This document shows, piece after piece, positions 5,649 through 10,287 of a stretch of DNA of 10,287 nucleotides. The position numbers and the translations under genes were made by a program. Source of the stretch: Verrucomicrobiota bacterium. Its GTDB lineage: Bacteria > Verrucomicrobiota > Verrucomicrobiia > Limisphaerales > SXQI01. The stretch's first letter is position 1; the number at the start of each line of letters is the position of its first letter. The notes beneath the pieces were generated by a model. The model had not been told where the DNA came from and made no database searches. It saw nothing but the letters and a program-made list of their open reading frames with translations. The DNA lies in assembly GCA_008933045.1 (NCBI GenBank), contig WBXJ01000097.1:1-10287 (forward strand). Reading direction: 5' to 3'.

Positions 5649-8636
5649 TTACTTTGTAAAATTTGGAGCCGTGCTTTTCCCAGCAGATTCCATGTAAGCC
5701 AACAGATCCAATAACTCTTCCTTGGAAAGCACGTTGACCAAACCCTCAGGCATTGACGAAAGCTTTGAAGCAGCTCGACTTTTGACATCGGCCTTTTTTA
5801 CCTCCGTCCGGACATTGTTGAGCGCGTCCGTTAAGAGCACAACTTTCTGGTCATTTTCTTCCAAGATACGTCCCGTCACATCCTCATCGTTTTTGAGCAA
5901 AAAGGTAGTGTTCAGATATTGTTCGGAAACGACCTTTGAAGGTTCGATCACAGCACTGAGCACATCGAGACGATTAAATCGGCTTGAGACCGCCGTCAGA
6001 TCGGGGCCGACAGCGCCGCCCTCATTCCCTAAACGATGGCACGTGGCGCATTGCGCAGCCATATAAGCGTCCTTGCCTTGTGCAAAATTTCGACCCTGAC
6101 CCACCTGAGCTAGAGCAGGCACAATTTCCTCCATCTTCCATGCCTGAACGAACGCACGGGCCTTGACAGGCGCACTTGGAACTCGAGTCTTACCCGTAAT
6201 ATAACCTGCCAACTCGCCCTTCTCATTATCCGACAAAGTAGCCACAGCGTCGCGGCTGATATTCTTGATGAAGTTCCCGTAACTCGCACCATCACCATAA
6301 TCGCGACCCACATCAGTAAACCATTTTACAGTCGCAACAGGGTGTAATTCTGGCTGAGCTTTTGAAATATCCCGATTTAACCACGTGAAATAAACCTGTC
6401 GTTGTGCCAAGGTCCAACCCGTTTTCAAATTCCGCAGATGGAAAACGTAATGCAACTGTTCCTCCTGCGTCTTGGCCTTGGCCAGCAAATCAAGAGTACG
6501 ACCCACTACTTCGGGAGCTTCGAGATAAATTAATATCTGGGACAATTCACGATTCGCGGCCTCACTTTTGGCCGGATACATCGGATCAAGTGCTCCAACA
6601 ATATCCCCCATTATATTCGCACTCGGCGGCCCCTGCCGAATAAAGGAAACACTCAGCACCCGCAATGCGGCGAGCAATTGATCCTCGCTTAGTGTCTGAT
6701 TTCCGATCTGATCCAAACCGTTGAGCACCGCTCCTCGCGCATCCGGGCCTGCCATGCGAGCGACAGCCAACAACGCGGTCAACGGACCGTCGATACCCGT
6801 CTCCGAAAGTGCCTTGTCGATCCACGTGGAAACGTCCTGGGCTTCGATCGCAATACGAGCGGCGTAACGAATCCAGCGATCTGTGCTAGCTAAATGGGGC
6901 CACGCAAAATCCACTGCTTTGGGGTCTTTCTTACCGTGAAACGCCTCGAGTTGATGACGAAGGTGACGAGCACCAGCAGCGGCCTCATCGCGAACCGATC
7001 CAACGGGTGCGGTCGATTCGGAGCCGGTATAAGTAACTCGATACAATCCCGACTGCGTCCCCCGCCCTCCTGTTAAAAAGTAAAGCGCACCATCTTGGCC
7101 AATCTCCATGTCCGTTACGTTCAACGGCTTACCAACAATAAAATCCTCTCGAGTCGCCGAGTAACTGGCACCTTGCGGCGTCAAATGCACCGCCGAAATG
7201 CGCCCATAAGACCAATCCATCGCATACAGAGCACGTTGATACTTGGCTGAAAACTTGGCACCCGTACCAAACTTTACCCCCGTTGGTGAACCCACACCAA
7301 TGTCCAAGGTCGGCGGCAAGATATCGGGAAAGTAGGACGGATTCTTGGCTGTGCCTTCGCGAAAACCATAATCACCGCCAGAAACCATGTGATAAATACG
7401 TGTAGGCCGATACCAAGGGGTTCCCCAATCCCATTCCATATCGCTATCGTAGGCGAACATCTCGCCGTCGGGGTTAAAATCAAAGTCGTACGCGTTCCGC
7501 ATTCCACCCGCCACCAGCTCCGCATTCTTGCCGTTCGCGTCCATCCTCAAAATGAAACTGCCGGGTGGCTTGACTCCTACTCCAAACCCATTTCCATCTT
7601 CCCCGCGTTTCAGGAGCATGTCCTCCGCGTAATTACGATGCGGCGACGTCGGAGCGAGATCATCCGGCACCTTCACGAAATTGCCATGGATATAGTAAAT
7701 AGATTTCTTATCGGGCCCCAGAACCAAGGCGTGAGAACCGTGCTCTCCGCCACCACTCTCGATCGCTCGGAGAAGATCCACCTTGTCATACTTGTCATCT
7801 CCATTCGTATCGCGCAAACGATAGAGCCCCAAACCGTTCGGCCCTGATCCGCTCACGTAAAGGCTGTCGAACGCATAAAGCAACCCCATCGCCCCTCCCA
7901 CAGGGAGATCGATAACCTCCGAGCTTTCAACTGATCCCGTGGCCGAAAGTGTTAGGCGCAACAAATTGCCCTTGCCTTCCTGAGGTGAAATAATTAACCG
8001 ACCCTTGGGATCAGTCGCCATCGCGACCCATGATCCTTCGTTCTCCGAAGACTTGATCAGATCTACCTTAAATCCTGGCAATGTCTTGATCGTTGAGGCC
8101 GCACTCGCAACCGCAGGCTTCAACACATCTCCCCAAGGAGCGATGCCATGCGCGCCTAAACTGACAGCCGCTGCCCACCCCGCGAGATTTACCTCGGTCT
8201 GCCATGCCGCTGCGGCTGTCGGACTCACACTCCAAGAAGCATCCGAACCGATCTCCGTTTTCTTACCCCCTTGCACCAGCGTCAACTGCACCAGCAATGC
8301 GGCGGCACTGCCGTGATTCTTTGCCTCAACAGCGATGACATTGGGTCCCGCCTTCAACTGCCTCGACACATTCGCTCTGCTCGCTTTACTCCATTCCGTG
8401 TTCCGAGCAACTTGTTTCCCATTCACCCAAACCGTGGCCTCGTTGTCGCAAGCCACCACCAGAATTGCTTGACCCAAATTCTCGGGTACCGTGATCACTT
8501 TGCGGAAAAACACGACTTCCTCGGCTCCAGGACTTTTGGAAGACCAAATCCACTCAGGAGTCTGGGCCTGAACAAGGGCGACAAAAGAACTCAGCGCAAG
8601 GCTGAACATCACAAGGCGGTAGTTGATTCGTTTCAT
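5649..8636 (-). CDS. PVC-type secreted heme-binding protein: sugar-binding-like domain, dehydrogenase-type beta-propeller, HEAT-like region, cytochrome c domain
   Basis: The 995-residue protein begins with a signal peptide (MKR, hydrophobic core, cleavage after VQA at about 24). Domains in order: a galactose-binding/jelly-roll-like domain (about 27-170, with WIWSS, FFRKVITVP and ATVWVNGKQV as in glycosidase sugar-binding domains); a six-bladed glucose/sorbosone-dehydrogenase-like propeller (about 185-540) with a calcium-loop-like DTNGDDKYD (276-284), EHGSHALVLGPD (298-309) and GMRNAYDFDFNPDGEMFAYD (378-397); an alpha-helical repeat region (about 545-840); and the Planctomycete/Verrucomicrobium-type heme domain with C863-A-T-C866-H867, GPDLT and a downstream SMPEGL whose methionine (962) may be the second iron ligand. 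Members of this family are predicted periplasmic or surface oxidoreductases; substrates are mostly unknown. It is the first gene after a good promoter and is followed by the bicupin gene, which suggests oxidation of a sugar. The architecture is clear, the activity inferred. Confidence 0.9.
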   Translation of the reverse strand: MKRINYRLVMFSLALSSFVALVQAQTPEWIWSSKSPGAEEVVFFRKVITVPENLGQAILVVACDNEATVWVNGKQVARNTEWSKASRANVSRQLKAGPNVIAVEAKNHGSAAALLVQLTLVQGGKKTEIGSDASWSVSPTAAAAWQTEVNLAGWAAAVSLGAHGIAPWGDVLKPAVASAASTIKTLPGFKVDLIKSSENEGSWVAMATDPKGRLIISPQEGKGNLLRLTLSATGSVESSEVIDLPVGGAMGLLYAFDSLYVSGSGPNGLGLYRLRDTNGDDKYDKVDLLRAIESGGGEHGSHALVLGPDKKSIYYIHGNFVKVPDDLAPTSPHRNYAEDMLLKRGEDGNGFGVGVKPPGSFILRMDANGKNAELVAGGMRNAYDFDFNPDGEMFAYDSDMEWDWGTPWYRPTRIYHMVSGGDYGFREGTAKNPSYFPDILPPTLDIGVGSPTGVKFGTGAKFSAKYQRALYAMDWSYGRISAVHLTPQGASYSATREDFIVGKPLNVTDMEIGQDGALYFLTGGRGTQSGLYRVTYTGSESTAPVGSVRDEAAAGARHLRHQLEAFHGKKDPKAVDFAWPHLASTDRWIRYAARIAIEAQDVSTWIDKALSETGIDGPLTALLAVARMAGPDARGAVLNGLDQIGNQTLSEDQLLAALRVLSVSFIRQGPPSANIMGDIVGALDPMYPAKSEAANRELSQILIYLEAPEVVGRTLDLLAKAKTQEEQLHYVFHLRNLKTGWTLAQRQVYFTWLNRDISKAQPELHPVATVKWFTDVGRDYGDGASYGNFIKNISRDAVATLSDNEKGELAGYITGKTRVPSAPVKARAFVQAWKMEEIVPALAQVGQGRNFAQGKDAYMAAQCATCHRLGNEGGAVGPDLTAVSSRFNRLDVLSAVIEPSKVVSEQYLNTTFLLKNDEDVTGRILEENDQKVVLLTDALNNVRTEVKKADVKSRAASKLSSMPEGLVNVLSKEELLDLLAYMESAGKSTAPNFTK

Positions 8637-8653
8637 GCAATATTGTTCATACT

Positions 8654-8682
8654 ATCAAACAACGTTGCAGGGGCATTGTCAA
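8654..8682 (-). promoter_or_regulatory. Sigma-70-like promoter of the heme protein/bicupin transcript
   Basis: On the minus strand a perfect TTGACA (8682-8677) is followed after exactly 17 nt by TTTGAT (8659-8654), four of six matches to the -10 consensus. Transcription would start near 8647, leaving a leader of about 10 nt before the ATG at 8636. No Shine-Dalgarno sequence is present in so short a leader, so initiation would be nearly leaderless. Confidence 0.6.
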
Positions 8683-8704
8683 TTCAGCTCACCACAGAAA
8701 TTTT

Positions 8705-8754
8705 CACCCAAAGTCTCACAAAGTGACACCCTGAGTTCATTCGCGTTTTGGGTG
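8705..8754. repeat. Widely spaced inverted repeat in the divergent promoter region
   Basis: CACCCAAA (8705-8712) and TTTGGGTG (8747-8754) are exact 8-bp reverse complements separated by 34 nt, with a smaller palindrome TCAC-AAA-GTGA (8716-8726) between them. They lie between the minus-strand promoter at 8654-8682 and the plus-strand gene at 8792, a position where a shared regulator of the two divergent units could bind. The evidence is symmetry and location only. The rest of the 155-nt gap shows no further gene or RNA. Confidence 0.35.
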
Positions 8755-8791
8755 CTTTGCGACAGTTTCTTTTTCAGTTAGGGTTTCGATT

Positions 8792-10123
8792 GTGTTAAAG
8801 AATTTTACTCTCATCACGTTCATGGCTTTGACTCAAACTTGGGCGCAAAGCAACTGGCCGCAGTTTCGAGGTGAGCATTCAATGGGGATTGGCTCCGGAA
8901 AAAACTTGCCCACGGTCTGGAGCACCAACAAAAATATCGCTTGGAAAACGGAGGTGCCCGGGTGGGGTTGGTCCTCACCGATTATCTGGGGCGACCAAAT
9001 TTTTGTCACCTCAGTCATCCGCGACGGCGAGGTTGAACCCCCTAAAAAAGGACTCTACTTCGGCGGCGATCGCAACACCCCCACCAAGGACACACATCAT
9101 TGGATGGTTTATTGCTTCGACTGGAAAAGCGGCAAGAAGTCTTGGGAAAAACAAGTCCACCAAGGATCCCCCGGTTCATCCGTGCATCTCAAAAACACCT
9201 ACGCTTCCGAAACTCCGGTGACGGACGGGGAGCGCGTGTATGCGTATTTTGGTAATCTTGGGATTTTTTGTTTAGACAAAAAAGGCAACGAGCTGTGGGC
9301 GCAGCGTTGGGGACATCATAAAACGGTGAACGGTTGGGGCACAGCCGCCTCGCCGGTCTTGCACAAGGATCAACTTTTCATCGTCAATGATACTGAGGAA
9401 AAGTCCTTTCTAGTCGCCTTGGACAAAAAGACGGGTGCCCAACTTTGGCGGGTTGAACGCAACGAAAAAGGTAACTGGGCCACACCGTTTATCTGGCAAC
9501 ATGCTCAACGCACCGAACTTGTCGTCCCGGGCCGCACCAAGGTTCGCTCCTATGATCTGGATGGAAAGATGCTTTGGGAGCTTGGCGGGATGTCCTCCAT
9601 CGTCATCCCCACCCCGTTTGCGCAAGACGGTTTGCTGTATGTGTGCTCGGGTTATGTCGGTGACAAAAACCGGCCCGTCTTCGCCATCCGCCCTGGAGCC
9701 TCGGGCGACATCAGTCTAAAGGAATCCGAAACTAGCAACGCCTTCATCGCGTGGAGCGACAAGACCGCCGCCCCCTACAATCCTTCTCCGATTCTCTACG
9801 GGGGGCAGTTTTATGTCCTCTTCGATTTTGGCTTTCTGAGTTCACGCGACGCCAAAACCGGTCTGGAAATATATTCTAAACAACGAATCAATCCGGATGG
9901 CAACTCCGGCTTCACCGCCTCGCCATGGGCTTACGACGACAAAGTGTTTTGTCTTAGCGAGGATGGAGACACCTTTGTTTTTCAGACAGGCCCAGAATAC
10001 AAACTCATCGGTCGAAACAGTCTGGACGAAATGTGCATGGCCACACCCGCCATCGCACGGGATAGCCTGATCATTCGCACCGCCTCAAAACTCTATCGAA
10101 TCAAAACTTCGACAAAAAAATAA
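8792..10123 (+). CDS. Secreted PQQ-like beta-propeller protein (BamB/PQQ-binding-like family)
   Basis: The 443-residue protein starts at GTG 8792, preceded by TTAGGG with an 8-nt gap. Residues 1-18 form a signal peptide (LKN, hydrophobic LITFMAL, cleavage near TWA-QS). The mature N-terminus NWPQFRGEHSMGI is the hallmark opening of a large family of PQQ-like propellers common in Planctomycetes and Verrucomicrobia. Blade signatures recur: DWKSGKKSWEK (110), DKKGNELWAQ (162), DKKTGAQLWRV (211), DLDGKMLWEL (255) and DAKTGLEIYSK (353), each of the form D-x-x-[TS]-G-x-x-x-W, alternating with SPI/TPV strands. True PQQ dehydrogenases are longer and use specific cofactor ligands that I cannot confirm, so it may be a propeller scaffold or an uncharacterised oxidoreductase rather than a quinoprotein enzyme. 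It is divergent from the heme protein gene and may share its regulation. No clear terminator follows. Confidence 0.85.
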   Translation: MLKNFTLITFMALTQTWAQSNWPQFRGEHSMGIGSGKNLPTVWSTNKNIAWKTEVPGWGWSSPIIWGDQIFVTSVIRDGEVEPPKKGLYFGGDRNTPTKDTHHWMVYCFDWKSGKKSWEKQVHQGSPGSSVHLKNTYASETPVTDGERVYAYFGNLGIFCLDKKGNELWAQRWGHHKTVNGWGTAASPVLHKDQLFIVNDTEEKSFLVALDKKTGAQLWRVERNEKGNWATPFIWQHAQRTELVVPGRTKVRSYDLDGKMLWELGGMSSIVIPTPFAQDGLLYVCSGYVGDKNRPVFAIRPGASGDISLKESETSNAFIAWSDKTAAPYNPSPILYGGQFYVLFDFGFLSSRDAKTGLEIYSKQRINPDGNSGFTASPWAYDDKVFCLSEDGDTFVFQTGPEYKLIGRNSLDEMCMATPAIARDSLIIRTASKLYRIKTSTKK

Positions 10124-10287
10124 CCTGCTCCTCGAGACCTAATGACCACCCTCCTGCAGCCCCGTCCCTAAAACGGGTGATAAAAAAAACTTGTCAATCG
10201 GCGGTTGCTCAGATAAAGAATGCCACTGTTAGTTTACCTGTAAGCAGTGCAGGCATGGTAGATCGTCAAGGTAAGTTTCCGCGATGA
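10124..10287. other. Gene-free right end
   Basis: No ORF with a plausible start and ribosome site is visible on the plus strand; the last ATG (10255) opens only 10 codons. On the minus strand two frames are open for 17-18 codons from the edge and then stop, so the tail of a converging gene cannot be excluded. The stretch holds a short ACGGG hairpin near 10161-10176 and a promoter-like TTGTCA (10191-10196), 17 nt, TAAAGA (10214-10219). Confidence 0.4.
10191..10219 (+). promoter_or_regulatory. Weak candidate promoter for a gene beyond the right edge
   Basis: TTGTCA (five of six matches to the -35 consensus) after an A-run is followed, at a 17-nt spacing, by TAAAGA (three of six matches to the -10). 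A transcript would start near 10226 and run rightwards out of the window. No start codon of a long ORF is seen downstream within the window. Confidence 0.3.

Noticed and set aside
7389..7847. 152-codon plus-strand ORF inside the heme protein gene
   Set aside because: It lies antisense to the conserved propeller motifs and has no ribosome site or recognisable domain.
8691..8730. Tandem CACAGA/TCACAAAG-like words as a repeat array
   Set aside because: The units are too short and too divergent to form a true tandem repeat; only the inverted repeats are exact.
10161..10188. Hairpin after the PQQ-like propeller gene as an intrinsic terminator
   Set aside because: The stem is only 5 bp and is followed by an A-run, not a T-run, on the plus strand.

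Overview
The window looks like chromosomal DNA from a member of the Planctomycetes-Verrucomicrobia (PVC) group, most likely a verrucomicrobium. The main reason is the 995-residue secreted protein with a beta-propeller, a helical repeat region and a C-terminal CxxCH cytochrome-like domain, an architecture largely typical of that phylum group. The companion secreted PQQ-type beta-propeller, the weak Shine-Dalgarno signals and several GTG starts fit with this. No tRNA, rRNA, CRISPR array, transposase or phage gene is visible.

Layout, left to right. (1) 1-1669, minus strand: a compact unit that reads leftwards. It holds a possible 31-codon leader ORF (1574-1669), then a 479-residue exported protein built from at least a dozen aromatic-Pro-aromatic repeats (112-1551), then the first 36 codons of an MlaE-family lipid-transport permease (1-108) that runs off the window. 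The two larger genes are 3 nt apart. (2) 1588-1892: a divergent intergenic region with a perfect 13-bp inverted repeat and promoter-like elements. (3) 1893-4258, plus strand: an exported serine hydrolase of the beta-lactamase/penicillin-binding-protein fold, then an orphan periplasmic sugar-binding protein with a Tat-like signal. (4) 4262-4289: a strong hairpin terminator used by the gene that converges from the right. (5) 4302-8636, minus strand: the PVC-type heme-binding dehydrogenase-like protein, followed after 81 nt by a two-cupin protein related to type I phosphomannose isomerase. (6) 8637-8791: a second divergent promoter region. (7) 8792-10123, plus strand: a secreted PQQ-like beta-propeller protein. 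(8) 10124-10287: a gene-free tail with a possible promoter.

How the genes may work together: from about 3.2 to 10.1 kb the content points to sugar acquisition and oxidation at the cell envelope (sugar-binding protein, phosphomannose-isomerase-like bicupin, heme/propeller dehydrogenase, PQQ-like propeller). No transporter membrane subunit or glycoside hydrolase is present, so the substrate cannot be named. The leftmost unit appears separate and concerns the cell envelope: its repeat protein is tightly coupled to a lipid-transport permease. This repeat protein and its leader region are the part of the window that I could least match to a known family.
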